From positions 1 to 38,793 of the forward strand of contig BJGT01000016.1 in the NCBI GenBank assembly GCA_014190675.1: a stretch of 38,793 bases of DNA. Direction: 5' to 3'. The translations under genes were made by a program, and so were the position numbers. Shown here piece after piece: positions 25,538-35,990 of this stretch (positions are counted from its first letter, which is position 1; each line of letters begins with the position of its first letter). The stretch comes from Comamonadaceae bacterium. Its GTDB lineage: Bacteria > Pseudomonadota > Gammaproteobacteria > Burkholderiales > Burkholderiaceae_C. The notes beneath the pieces are model-generated. The model did not search any database, was not told where the DNA came from, and was given only the letters and a program-made list of their open reading frames with translations.

Positions 25538-27112
25538 ATGGACAATTCTGAAATTCAAACCGCATCAGGACTCATCCTGGATCGGCGGCAACTCATCGCC
25601 GGTGCGTCGGCCCTCGGTTTGTCGGCGATCTTGGGCGCTTCGCCAGCCATGGCCCAAGGCGCACCGAAAAAGGGTGGCACCCTGCGCATGGGCATGGAGG
25701 GCGGCTCACCGTCTGACAGCCTGGACCCATTGACCTATGCGGACTCCATCCCCATCAACATGAGCCTGATGCTCTGGAACAACTTGGTCGAAGTCGCTGA
25801 CAACGGCGACGCGACCGGTGAGTTGTTCGAGAGCTGGGAAGTCAAGCCTGGCGCTGCCGACTGGATTTTCAATGTGCGCAAGGGCATCAGCTTCACCTCG
25901 GGAAAAACCCTGGATGCAGACGATGTCATTTATTCGCTCAACATGCATCGGGGCGAGACCAAATCTCCCGCCAAGGCGCTGCTGGCCGACATCAAGGAAA
26001 TCAAAAAGCTCTCCGCCACTCAGGTGCAGATCGTCATGAGCAAAGGCAATGTCGACCTGCCTTACAACCTCAGCGATTACCACATTATTGTGGTTCCCAA
26101 CGGCTTCAAGGACTACAGCAAGCCCGACGGCACGGGTGCCTATACCTTGGATGAGTTCCAGCCTGGCGTGCGTGCCACCTTCAAGCGCAAGGCCGGCAAC
26201 TACTGGAAGCCCAACCGCGGTAACTTTGACCGAGTTGAACTGATCTACATTGGCGACGCATCCCAGCGCACCACGGCCTTGCAGACCGGCACGGTAGACC
26301 TGATCAACCGAGTTAATCCTAAAACCGCTGGTCTGCTGGCCAGAGACCCGCGCTTCAAGATTGGGCGCACCCCGGGCATGGGCAACCGCTTCTGCTTTGT
26401 GGCTCACACCGACAAGTCCCCCTTTAGCAACCCTGACCTCATGATGGCCTTGAAGTTCGGCATCGACCGTCAAAAAATCGTAGACAACGTCTACAGCGGT
26501 TTTGCTTCTATTGGTAACGACAACTGCGTCGGTCCAAAAATGAAGTTTTACAACCCCAGCCAGGTGATGAACCGCTACGATCCGGACAAGGCCAAGTTCC
26601 ACTTCGCCAAGTCCAAACACGCTGGTGCCATTGAGTTGCAAGTCTCCGAGGGTGCGTTTTCAGGCGCCACTGACGCCGGCCAGATTTTCCAAGAATCGCT
26701 GTCCAAGGCAGGCATCAACCTTGACTTGAAGCGGGTTTCGGGAGACGGTTATTGGGATAACGTCTGGCTCAAGCAACCTTTTTGCGCTGTCTACTGGGGC
26801 AACCGCCCAACCATTGACAACCAGCTTACGTCGATTTTTTACGGCGGCAAGGGCAATCCATGGAACGACAGCCATTTCGAAAATGCCGAGTTCTCCAGGA
26901 CTTTGGAAGCCGCGCGGGTCGAAATCGACCAGAGAAAACGCCAGGAGCAGTACGCGCGTTGCCAGGAGTTGGTGTCGCAAAACGCCGGTATGATCAATTA
27001 CGCGGTGCAAGATTACCTGGACGCCTACACACCCAAGTTGCAAGGCCTGACACCGTCAGGACGCTATGACTTTGGTGACGGCCGCATTGCTGAAAAAGGC
27101 TGGTTCGCCTAA
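25538..27112 (+). CDS. ABC transporter substrate-binding protein, dipeptide/oligopeptide type (SBP_bac_5)
   Basis: Periplasmic binding protein of 524 residues. The N-terminus has a signal sequence with a twin-arginine-like DRRQLIAG, a hydrophobic stretch and a cleavage site near SPAMAQG. The mature part starts KKGGTLRMGME and shows ELFESWEVKPGAADWIFNVRKGISF and DADDVIYSLNMHRG, typical of DppA/OppA-type proteins. AAGGAG (25523-25528) is 9 bases before the ATG; an earlier in-frame start is unlikely. The 253-bp gap upstream (25285-25537) should hold its promoter, but I cannot name one. It feeds the two permeases and the fused ATPase downstream. Given the neighbours, a quaternary amine or betaine is a plausible ligand. 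Confidence 0.88.
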   Translation: MDNSEIQTASGLILDRRQLIAGASALGLSAILGASPAMAQGAPKKGGTLRMGMEGGSPSDSLDPLTYADSIPINMSLMLWNNLVEVADNGDATGELFESWEVKPGAADWIFNVRKGISFTSGKTLDADDVIYSLNMHRGETKSPAKALLADIKEIKKLSATQVQIVMSKGNVDLPYNLSDYHIIVVPNGFKDYSKPDGTGAYTLDEFQPGVRATFKRKAGNYWKPNRGNFDRVELIYIGDASQRTTALQTGTVDLINRVNPKTAGLLARDPRFKIGRTPGMGNRFCFVAHTDKSPFSNPDLMMALKFGIDRQKIVDNVYSGFASIGNDNCVGPKMKFYNPSQVMNRYDPDKAKFHFAKSKHAGAIELQVSEGAFSGATDAGQIFQESLSKAGINLDLKRVSGDGYWDNVWLKQPFCAVYWGNRPTIDNQLTSIFYGGKGNPWNDSHFENAEFSRTLEAARVEIDQRKRQEQYARCQELVSQNAGMINYAVQDYLDAYTPKLQGLTPSGRYDFGDGRIAEKGWFA

Positions 27113-27122
27113 GGCAGTGGTG

Positions 27123-27194
27123 ATGCCGGCCTGGCAACAGCCGGCATTGCTGGGTTTGGCGCTCGAAGGGCTGGGTTTGCGCCCGGCCCTTTTT
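27123..27194 (+). terminator. Hairpin pair with intrinsic terminator between binding protein and permeases
   Basis: The first hairpin, ATGCCGGC/GCCGGCAT (27123-27130, 27140-27147), has an 8-bp perfect stem. The second, at 27167-27190, has a 9-bp stem (AGGGC..GGG with CCC..GCCCT, one G-T pair) and runs straight into T27190-27194. The second has the form of a Rho-independent terminator. Its place just after the binding-protein gene would give high binding-protein mRNA and lower permease mRNA, a common arrangement in ABC operons. Confidence 0.75.
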
Positions 27195-27277
27195 GCATGT
27201 CGGCCCGCCCGCCCAGGCCCTGTGCTCGCCTAAGCCTGGTCGCTAAGCCGCATCCCTCATCTCAGATCTAGCAAGTC

Positions 27278-28225
27278 ATGGCAAAGTTAATAGTGAACCG
27301 GCTGTTCCTGGGCCTACTGACCCTGTTTGCCGTGTCTGTGCTGATCTTTGTCTGCACGCAAATTCTTCCGGGGGATGTTGCATCGGCGGTGCTGGGTCAG
27401 GGGGCAACGCCTGAGGCTCTGGTGATATTCCGCCGTGAACTTGGGCTTGATTTGCCGCCGCAGACACGCTACTGGAACTGGCTGAGCGGCGCTTTGCAGG
27501 GTGACTTGGGTGTGGCCCTCACCAACAAACGCGTCATCATGGATGATTTGCTGCCCAGATTGCGCAACACCCTGTTTTTAGCCGGGTATGCGGCACTGGT
27601 GGCAATTCCGCTGTCAGTTGGTCTGGGTGTATTGGCCGCTATCAACGAAGGCAAACTGACTGACAGACTGTCCAATGTGCTGACCCTGATCGCCATTTCC
27701 TTGCCTGAATTTTTTGTCGCCTACTTGCTGATTATTTTTTTCGCGGTCAACTTCCAGTGGTTCCCGCCGCTGGCGATGGTCTCCAAAGGCATGACCTTTG
27801 GCGAACGCATATTTCAGACCACCTTGCCCGCCATCACGCTCACGCTGCTGGTGGCTGCCCACATGCTGCGCATGACTCGCAGCTCGGTGCTCTCGGTGAT
27901 GTCCACACCCTATATCGAGATGGCCTTCCTCAAAGGTGCGCCGCGCCGGCGGGTGATCGTGCGGCACGCGCTGCCCAATGCGGCTGCGCCCATCATCACC
28001 GTTGTTGCGCTGAATATGGCCTATCTGGTGGTTGGTGTTGTGGTGATTGAGTCGGTGTTTGTCTACCCCGGCCTGGGTCAGTACATGGTCGATGCGGTCG
28101 CCAAGCGTGACGTACCTGTCATCCAGGCCTGCGGCCTGACTTTTGCCACGGTGTTTGTAGCGCTCAACACGCTGGCCGACATTTTGGTGATCCTGGTCAA
28201 CCCTCGCTTGCGCCAGCAAGACTAA
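27278..28225 (+). CDS. ABC transporter permease, DppB type
   Basis: Inner-membrane permease of 315 residues with six expected helices. The N-terminal helix LFLGLLTLFAVSVLIFVCTQ and the following LPGDVASAVLG are typical of DppB/OppB. The cytoplasmic EAA loop, which contacts the ATPase, is about YIEMAFLKGAPRRRVIVRHALPNA. It ends ILVILVNPRLRQQD. It lies 165 bases after the binding-protein gene, past a terminator hairpin, and 23 bases before the second permease. It belongs to the same importer. Confidence 0.9.
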   Translation: MAKLIVNRLFLGLLTLFAVSVLIFVCTQILPGDVASAVLGQGATPEALVIFRRELGLDLPPQTRYWNWLSGALQGDLGVALTNKRVIMDDLLPRLRNTLFLAGYAALVAIPLSVGLGVLAAINEGKLTDRLSNVLTLIAISLPEFFVAYLLIIFFAVNFQWFPPLAMVSKGMTFGERIFQTTLPAITLTLLVAAHMLRMTRSSVLSVMSTPYIEMAFLKGAPRRRVIVRHALPNAAAPIITVVALNMAYLVVGVVVIESVFVYPGLGQYMVDAVAKRDVPVIQACGLTFATVFVALNTLADILVILVNPRLRQQD

Positions 28226-28248
28226 ATGTTTCGAGTCCTGCAAATACC

Positions 28249-29082
28249 ATGAAACTTTTTGGTCACCGGCTCACCGCCTCAGCCGCTTTTGGCGCTGTTG
28301 TGGTGGCGCTGTTTATGGCTATCTCTTTGTTCACGCCCTGGCTCGCGCCGTACGCTGAGTCGGCCAGCGTGGGTGGCACCTGGGACGAGCCGTCGGTCAA
28401 GATGATATTCGGCGCCGATCAGATCGGCCGCGACATGCTCACCCGGATGATGTACGGCAGCCGCATGACCATCGGCGTGGCCTTGGCGATCACGGCGCTG
28501 TCTTTTTTGATCGGCATTCTCACTGGCCTGGTCAGCGCCGTGGTGGGCGGCTGGGTGGATATTTTCTTCACGCGCCTGGTCGATGTCATTTTGTCCATCC
28601 CCAGCCTGATTTTTGCACTCATCATTTTGGGCGTTTTTGGCTCGAGCATCCCAGTGCTTATTTTGACGATTGCGGTGCTTGACTCAACCCGCGTGTTTCG
28701 GCTGTCCCGCGCATTGGGTATGAACCTGACGGTGATGGAATATGTCGAAGCCGCTCGCCTGCGCGGCGAAGGCCTTTGGTGGGTGATCACCCGAGAAATA
28801 TTGCCCAACGCCCGCGCGCCGCTGGTGTCTGAGTTTGGCCTGCGTTTTTGCTTTAACTTCCTGTTTATTGCTGGCCTGTCTTTTCTTGGTCTGGGTATCC
28901 AGCCGCCCTATGCTGATCTGGGCGGCATGGTGCGCGAGAACGCCGCCGCCATCAACTTCGGCATGATGGCGCCGATCTACCCGGCCACCGCCATTGCCTT
29001 GCTCACCGTGTCGGTCAATCTGGTGGTCGACTGGATGCTGTCCATCGACGCCAGGCCCTCGGGCGCGCAGGCTGAACTCTGA
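28249..29082 (+). CDS. ABC transporter permease, DppC type
   Basis: Second permease of the importer, 277 residues. After the first helix comes the family's periplasmic loop with FGADQIGRDMLTRMMYGSRMT. The EAA loop is EYVEAARLRGEGLWWVITRE followed by ILPNARAPL. Near the C-terminus it has FIAGLSFLGLGIQPPYADLG, typical of DppC. It pairs with the DppB-type protein to form the transmembrane channel. The fused ATPase gene starts 15 bases downstream. Confidence 0.9.
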   Translation: MKLFGHRLTASAAFGAVVVALFMAISLFTPWLAPYAESASVGGTWDEPSVKMIFGADQIGRDMLTRMMYGSRMTIGVALAITALSFLIGILTGLVSAVVGGWVDIFFTRLVDVILSIPSLIFALIILGVFGSSIPVLILTIAVLDSTRVFRLSRALGMNLTVMEYVEAARLRGEGLWWVITREILPNARAPLVSEFGLRFCFNFLFIAGLSFLGLGIQPPYADLGGMVRENAAAINFGMMAPIYPATAIALLTVSVNLVVDWMLSIDARPSGAQAEL

Positions 29083-29097
29083 GAAAGATTGCCGGGC

Positions 29098-30732
29098 ATG
29101 GACGACCGCACCATTTTGAACATCACTGGCTTGCGTCTGGTCAGCGTGGCCGGCCATGTGATTGTTGACCGGGTTGACCTGCACCTGCAGCGTGGCGAAG
29201 TGCTCGGCCTGATTGGCGAAAGCGGCGCCGGCAAATCCACCATCGGTCTGGCTAGCATGTGTTACGCCCGGGCCGGCGTGCACATTGAGCACGGCGAGGT
29301 GATGCTGGGTGGCATCAACATCCGGGCGCTGGATGCCGAGGGCCGGCGCAATGTGCGCGGCAAGCGCATCGCCTACATCGCCCAGTCGGCAGCGGCGGCC
29401 TTCAATCCCGCCCACAGCCTGATGGACCAGGTCTGCGAGGCGCCTGTCATCCATGGGCTCATGAGCCGCACCGAGGCCGAAGCCTGGGCGCGCCAGCTGT
29501 TTACTTCGCTGGACCTACCTGACCCGCAAAATTTTGGTTCGCGCTACCCGCACCAAGTCTCGGGTGGCCAATTGCAGCGTGCCATGGCGGCCATGGCGAT
29601 GTCCTGCCGACCTGATGTGCTGGTGTTAGATGAGCCGACTACCGCACTCGATGTCACCACACAAATCGAGGTCCTGATTCTGCTCAAGTCGCTGATTCGC
29701 GAGTACCGCACAGCAGCGCTCTACATCACCCATGACCTGGCCGTGGTGGCGCAGGTGGCCGACCGCATCAAGGTGCTGCGCGGGGGCAAAGAGGTGGAAG
29801 AAGGCCTGACTGACCAGATCCTGCACAACGCCCAGCAAGACTACACCGCCCGGCTGGTGGCTGTGCGTGGGGCTGCGGCCAATGAGCGGGCGGCTGCGCA
29901 CACCGTCAAGCCAGAGACCGTTTTGTCTGTTATCGATTGTCATGCCTACTATGGTGATTTTCATGTGATCAAGGGCGTCACGCTGGATGTCAAAAAAGGT
30001 GAGACAGTGGCCGTGGTGGGCGAATCAGGCTCGGGCAAATCAACCCTGGCGCGCATAGTCACCGGGCTATTGCCGCCAAGAAGTGGCCAACTGCTGTTCC
30101 GGGGCCAAGCCATGCCGGCAACCCTGAAGGCGCGCGACAAAGAACTCAAGCGGCGGATGCAACTGGTCTACCAGATTCCCGACGTGGCCATCAACCCACG
30201 GCAAACCCTGCTGGAGATCATCGGGCGACCGGTGCAGTTTTATTTTGACGTCAGTCGAAGCCAAGCCCTGCGGCGGGTTGAAGAACTCATGACCCTGGTG
30301 GAGTTGCCGCTCGATTACTTGCAGCGCCGACCGGGGCAGCTCTCGGGCGGCCAAAAGCAGCGGGTCTGCATTGCCCGGGCTCTGGCAGCTCAACCCGATC
30401 TGATCATCCTCGATGAGCCCACCTCAGCGCTCGACCCGCTGGTAGCTGAAGAAATCCTCAAACTGTTGCGTCGCTTGCAGAGCGAGTTGGGTCTGTCCTA
30501 TGTGCTGATCACCCATGACCTTGATGTGGTGCACCGCATTGCGCACCGCACCGCGGTGATGCTGCAGGGCGGGTTTGTTGCATTCGATACCACCGAGGCG
30601 ATTTTTGACGGCCCCTACCACCCCTACACCGAGCGGCTGATCAAGGCTGTGCCGGTGATGCGCAGCGACTGGCTCGACGGCATTCTGGCTCTGCGAGCGC
30701 AGACCGCCTCCGGCGTTCGCTCACACGTTTGA
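29098..30732 (+). CDS. ABC transporter ATP-binding protein with two fused nucleotide-binding domains (DppD-DppF type)
   Basis: Single chain of 544 residues holding both ATPase halves of a peptide-type importer. Domain 1 (about 1-260) has Walker A GESGAGKST, signature VSGGQLQRAM and Walker B VLVLDEPTTALD. Domain 2 (about 280-535) has Walker A GESGSGKSTLA, signature LSGGQKQRVCIARAL and Walker B LIILDEPTSALD. Dpp and Opp systems usually have these as two genes; the fused form occurs in GsiA-like members. The start is taken as the ATG at 29098. Its last 12 bases overlap tail-to-tail with the convergent mttB-like gene, leaving no room for a terminator between them. Confidence 0.9.
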   Translation: MDDRTILNITGLRLVSVAGHVIVDRVDLHLQRGEVLGLIGESGAGKSTIGLASMCYARAGVHIEHGEVMLGGINIRALDAEGRRNVRGKRIAYIAQSAAAAFNPAHSLMDQVCEAPVIHGLMSRTEAEAWARQLFTSLDLPDPQNFGSRYPHQVSGGQLQRAMAAMAMSCRPDVLVLDEPTTALDVTTQIEVLILLKSLIREYRTAALYITHDLAVVAQVADRIKVLRGGKEVEEGLTDQILHNAQQDYTARLVAVRGAAANERAAAHTVKPETVLSVIDCHAYYGDFHVIKGVTLDVKKGETVAVVGESGSGKSTLARIVTGLLPPRSGQLLFRGQAMPATLKARDKELKRRMQLVYQIPDVAINPRQTLLEIIGRPVQFYFDVSRSQALRRVEELMTLVELPLDYLQRRPGQLSGGQKQRVCIARALAAQPDLIILDEPTSALDPLVAEEILKLLRRLQSELGLSYVLITHDLDVVHRIAHRTAVMLQGGFVAFDTTEAIFDGPYHPYTERLIKAVPVMRSDWLDGILALRAQTASGVRSHV

Positions 30733-32298
30733 ATCAGGGAACGACGCCTTGCGGCGGTTCATGTAATCCAGCACCGCCTCATCGGCGGCCGGATCCATCG
30801 GGGGCAGCTCATACTCTGCCAGTTGCTTTTTCCAGGAGGCGTTGGCCCGCGCCGTCAGATCGCGGGAACCCTCAGCCTCCCACTGCTCGAAGCTGTTGTT
30901 GTCGGTGATGGGTGAGCGGTAAAACGCGCTCTCGAAATTAGCCTGGGTGTGGGCGCAGCCCAAAAAGTGCTTGCCCGGGCCAACCTCTCGAATGGCGTCC
31001 ATGGCCTGGCCGTTCTCCGACAGGTCTACGCCGCCCAGCAGGGTGTGCATCATGCCGGCCTGGTCGACGTCCATGATGAATTTTTCATAGCCCATGGACA
31101 GGCCGCCTTCGAGCCAGCCCGCGGTGTGCAAGACAAAATTGACCCCGCCCAGGCAGGTCGGCAGCATGGTGTTGGCCGACTCAGAAGCGGCCTGTGCATC
31201 AGAAATCTTCGAGCCACACAGCCCGCCACCCGAGCGGAACGGCACGCCCAGTCGGCGCGCCAGGGCCGCCATCACGTAGAGCACCAGGGCCGGCTCTGGT
31301 GTGCCAAAGGTCGGGGCGCCCGATTGCATGGAAATGGACGAGGCGAAACTGCCCATCACCACCGGCGCGCCTGGGTTGACCAGTTGCACAAAGGCCATGC
31401 CAGCCAGCGACTCGGCCAGGGTCTGCGCGGCAGTGCCGGCCACTGTGACCGGCGACATGGCCCCAGCCAGAATGAAGGGCGTGATGATGGTCGCTTGGTT
31501 GGCCCGCGCATACACCTTGGCCGCGCCCAGCATGGTCTCATCGAAGGTCATCGGGGAGTTGGCGTTGATCAGGTTGATGACACAGGTTTTTGGCTTGCCG
31601 GTCAGTGGGTCCAGATAGTCGTCGCCAAACAGAAGCCGGGTCATCTCTACCGTGTCACGCGCCCGCTCGGGGTGGGTGACCGAGCCCATATAGGGCTTGT
31701 CGGTGAACTTCATGTGGGCGTACACCATGTCAAAGTGGCGCTTGTTGACCGGCAGGTCCACTGGCTCGCAAATCGTGCCGCCCGAATGGTGCAGGGCGTT
31801 GGCCATGTAGGTCAGCTTGACGAAATTTTGGAAGTCTTCGATGGTGGCGTAGCGGCGACCGCGGTCCAGATCGCGCACAAAGGGCGAGCCGTAGGCCGGT
31901 GCAAACACCGTGTGCTTGCCACCGATGAGCACGCTGTGCGCCGGGTTGCGCGCATGCTGCGTGAACTCGCGTGGCGCCGTGGCCTGCACCAGGCTGCGGC
32001 ACAGGCCGCGCGGGAAGCGCACCCGCTCACCCTTGATGTCGGCGCCGGCGGCCCGGAACAGCGCCAGGGCTTCCGCGTCATCCCGAAAATCAATGCCGGT
32101 TTCTTCCAGGATGGTGTCTGCATTGCGTTCAATGATTTGCAGACCTTCTTCGTCAAGCACCTCGTAGTAGGGAATTTTGCGCGTGATGTAGGGGACAAAA
32201 CTGCTGCTTCTGGCAGACCGTGCGGCCCGCTTGGCTTCGCGCCCGCCGCCGGCTCGTTTGCCTCGAGGGGCCTGTATTTCGGTTTGAGCGTCGCTCAT
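30721..32298 (-). CDS. MttB-superfamily corrinoid methyltransferase, non-pyrrolysine
   Basis: Trimethylamine-methyltransferase-family protein of 525 residues. The frame is open throughout with no in-frame amber codon, so unlike true MttB it needs no pyrrolysine. Known non-pyrrolysine members demethylate glycine betaine (MtgB), proline betaine (MtpB), carnitine (MtcB) or gamma-butyrobetaine (MtyB) and pass the methyl group to a corrinoid protein. Family features are EETGIDFRDDAEALALFR, GSPFVRDLDRGRRYATIEDF and GGLCGSKISDAQA. The N-terminus is basic (PRGKRAGGGREAKRAARS). AGGAG lies 6 bases before the ATG at 32298. No corrinoid protein gene is adjacent. It diverges from sdaA and its partners. 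Substrate inferred from context only. Confidence 0.85.
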   Translation of the reverse strand: MSDAQTEIQAPRGKRAGGGREAKRAARSARSSSFVPYITRKIPYYEVLDEEGLQIIERNADTILEETGIDFRDDAEALALFRAAGADIKGERVRFPRGLCRSLVQATAPREFTQHARNPAHSVLIGGKHTVFAPAYGSPFVRDLDRGRRYATIEDFQNFVKLTYMANALHHSGGTICEPVDLPVNKRHFDMVYAHMKFTDKPYMGSVTHPERARDTVEMTRLLFGDDYLDPLTGKPKTCVINLINANSPMTFDETMLGAAKVYARANQATIITPFILAGAMSPVTVAGTAAQTLAESLAGMAFVQLVNPGAPVVMGSFASSISMQSGAPTFGTPEPALVLYVMAALARRLGVPFRSGGGLCGSKISDAQAASESANTMLPTCLGGVNFVLHTAGWLEGGLSMGYEKFIMDVDQAGMMHTLLGGVDLSENGQAMDAIREVGPGKHFLGCAHTQANFESAFYRSPITDNNSFEQWEAEGSRDLTARANASWKKQLAEYELPPMDPAADEAVLDYMNRRKASFPDSNV

Positions 32299-32566
32299 AA
32301 GTTCTCCTGAAGGCGGTAGACGGACCGCAAGCCGGCCCACAACAGCTGCAGTATGGGGAGCCTGCGCACCCCGGCGTGGTCAGCATGCGACACCATTTTG
32401 CATGCGAACGGCAGCGTCGATTCAGCCCCCATCGGGCTGGCCCGGCGCTCGGCTGCGGTCGCTTCCTGATGGACCGATGTCGTTCTGCTGACATTTGTGG
32501 CTTGGCAGCTCAGCACAATGCATTGCTGCGCAGACCCCTTTTTCACATGTTTCAAGAAAGCCCTAG
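32299..32566. promoter_or_regulatory. Divergent control region with direct repeats and a palindrome
   Basis: This 268-bp gap separates the minus-strand methyltransferase gene from sdaA. It holds two direct copies of GCATGCGA (32383-32390 and 32400-32407), 17 bases apart start to start, about 1.6 helical turns. It also has a perfect CAATGCATTG palindrome (32516-32525), 42 bases before sdaA. These are reasonable operator candidates for a shared regulator. I cannot assign one, and no -35/-10 pair stands out. Confidence 0.5.
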
Positions 32567-33958
<1,392 letters not shown>

Positions 33959-33961
33959 AGC

Positions 33962-35986
33962 ATGCGGTATTTCCTGGGTATAGACACCGGTGGCACCTAC
34001 ACCGACGCGGTGCTGCTGGACCAAGACAAGCAGGTGGTGGCAGCGGCGAAGAGCCTGACCACCCGGTTTGACCTTGCTGTTGGCATCAGTGCCTCACTGG
34101 ACCGGCTGCCCAAGGAAGGGTTGGCCCAGGTGATGCTGGTGTCGCTGTCCACCACGCTGACGACCAACTCGGTGGTCGAAGGCAAGGGCTCGCCGATCTG
34201 TGTCTTGCTGGCCGGCTACGAGGCGGCCCAGATCAAGTCCAGCGGGCTGCTTGAGCTGGTGGGTGCTGAGGCCATTGTGTCCTTGCCCGGCGGCCATGAC
34301 GCGGGCGGCCATCCGGCTGCGGCGCTGGATGAGGCGGCGTCCAAAGCTGCCATCTTGCGCCATGCGCCGCGTGTCAGCGCATTTGCTATTTCGGCCAGTT
34401 TTGCGGTGCGCAACCCGGCGCATGAGCAGCAGCTGCGCGCCTGGGTTGAAGCACTGTGTGACAAGCCGGTCACCTGCGGCCATGAGCTGGCCTCCAGCCT
34501 TGGGGCACCCCGACGCGCTTTGACCGTGGCCTTGAATGCGCGCATGATTTCCCACATCAAGGCCTTGATTGAATCGGTCAAGCGCACCCTGGCCTTGCAT
34601 CAAGTCTCGGCGCCCTTGATGATGGTCAAAGGTGACGGCACGCTGGTCAATGTCGCCTCGGCGCTGCAGCGGCCGGTCGGCACCGTGCTGTCGGGCCCCG
34701 CTGCCAGTTTGCTCGGCGCCTGCGCGCTGAGTGGCTTGAGCGACGCCATCGTGGCCGACATGGGTGGCACCACCACCGACATTGCCATCGTGCGCGGCGG
34801 CCAGCCCGCCCTGAGTTTTGACGGGGCCATGATTGGCAGCTGGCGCCCCATGATTGAAGCGGTCAAGGTCTATGCCATCGGCCTCGGAGGGGACAGCGAG
34901 ATCCGCATGCTTGGCGGCCAGGGCCTGGCCATCGGGCCGCGCCGGGTGCTGCCCTTGAGCCTGCTGGCCCATGAACACCCCAAGGTGCTGGCCGTGCTGG
35001 AGCGGCAGCAAACCGAGTCACCGCATGCCAGCCAGATCCGCTTTGTGCAGCGGCTGCAAAGCCACGATGCCCTGATTGACCGTTTGCCCGATGATGAGTT
35101 GCGCGCCTGGGAGCAGTTGGCCCAGGGGCCGCTGGACATGGAGCACTGCAACATCCATGACCGCGTGATGTCCCGGGCGCTAGCGCGGCTTGAGCGCAAG
35201 GGTCTGGCTATTTACAGTGGCTTCACACCCAGTGACGCGGCGCATGTGCTGGGTCTGTCTGACCATTGGAGCCAAGACGCAGCGGTATTTGGCGCCAGGA
35301 TCTGGGCCCGGCAAATGCGGCACCTGTATGGCCTGGGCACCTGGACCCTGGGCGACGCCGTCGCGCCCTCGCGCCAGGTGGTGGATCTTGTGATCGCCAC
35401 CATCTCGCAAAAGCTGATCGAGGCTGGCCTTAACGATGAAGGTCAACTTAACGAGTCAAATGCAGGCCGGCTCGCCGGCCTGCTGACCCAGCTGGCCTTG
35501 AGCCCGGGCTCAGGTTCGGGCGCGGCGGGCGCCCACCCATTGTTCAAGCTCCAGTTTGCCCCTGATTTGCCGCTGGTCGCGGTGGGTGCGCCGGCAGGCA
35601 GTTACTACCCTGCAGTGGCCCGTGGTCTGGGAATCGCCTTGGTGTTGCCGCCCTTTGGCGAGGTGGCCAATGCGGTGGGCTCGGTGTTTGGCCGGGTGTC
35701 GCAGCGGGTTCACATGACCGTGACGCAGCCGGTGCGGGGGGTGTATCGGGTGTTTACCCCGGATGGGCCCCGGGATTTCGCTGCCCTCGACGCTGCCCTG
35801 GCCTTGGCGCGCGATCTGGCGGCCGGTGAGGCACATCTGCGCGCCCTGCAGGCCGGTGCGGCCCAGGTCGACGTGCGCTTTACCCAAAGCGACAACAGTG
35901 TCAGCAACGACATCGACGGCCACATGTTTTTCGAGGCCATCGTCACGGCCATTGCATCGGGGCCGCCGGTGATGCTGGGCTCCTGA
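33962..35986 (+). CDS. HyuA-like hydantoinase/oxoprolinase-family protein (ASKHA fold), no HyuB partner
   Basis: ASKHA-fold ATP-dependent protein of 674 residues. The phosphate-binding motifs are FLGIDTGGTYTDAVLL at residues 4-19 and IVADMGGTTTDIAIV near residue 265. A C-terminal Gly-rich FAPDLPLVAVGAPAGSYYPAVA follows. HyuA proteins normally work with a HyuB subunit, and none is present here. The gene sits 3 bases after sdaA and 4 bases before a protein with two [4Fe-4S] motifs, opposite an MttB-type methyltransferase. An ASKHA ATPase with a ferredoxin domain is the plan of the RamA-type activators of corrinoid methyltransferases. A split activator is therefore one reading; an amidase of hydantoin or oxoproline type is the other. 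Confidence 0.78.
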   Translation: MRYFLGIDTGGTYTDAVLLDQDKQVVAAAKSLTTRFDLAVGISASLDRLPKEGLAQVMLVSLSTTLTTNSVVEGKGSPICVLLAGYEAAQIKSSGLLELVGAEAIVSLPGGHDAGGHPAAALDEAASKAAILRHAPRVSAFAISASFAVRNPAHEQQLRAWVEALCDKPVTCGHELASSLGAPRRALTVALNARMISHIKALIESVKRTLALHQVSAPLMMVKGDGTLVNVASALQRPVGTVLSGPAASLLGACALSGLSDAIVADMGGTTTDIAIVRGGQPALSFDGAMIGSWRPMIEAVKVYAIGLGGDSEIRMLGGQGLAIGPRRVLPLSLLAHEHPKVLAVLERQQTESPHASQIRFVQRLQSHDALIDRLPDDELRAWEQLAQGPLDMEHCNIHDRVMSRALARLERKGLAIYSGFTPSDAAHVLGLSDHWSQDAAVFGARIWARQMRHLYGLGTWTLGDAVAPSRQVVDLVIATISQKLIEAGLNDEGQLNESNAGRLAGLLTQLALSPGSGSGAAGAHPLFKLQFAPDLPLVAVGAPAGSYYPAVARGLGIALVLPPFGEVANAVGSVFGRVSQRVHMTVTQPVRGVYRVFTPDGPRDFAALDAALALARDLAAGEAHLRALQAGAAQVDVRFTQSDNSVSNDIDGHMFFEAIVTAIASGPPVMLGS

Positions 35987-35990
35987 GCCG

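Noticed and set aside
30721-32298. True pyrrolysine-dependent trimethylamine methyltransferase
   Set aside because: There is no in-frame TAG within the gene and no mtt corrinoid or pyl genes nearby; it fits the non-pyrrolysine branch.
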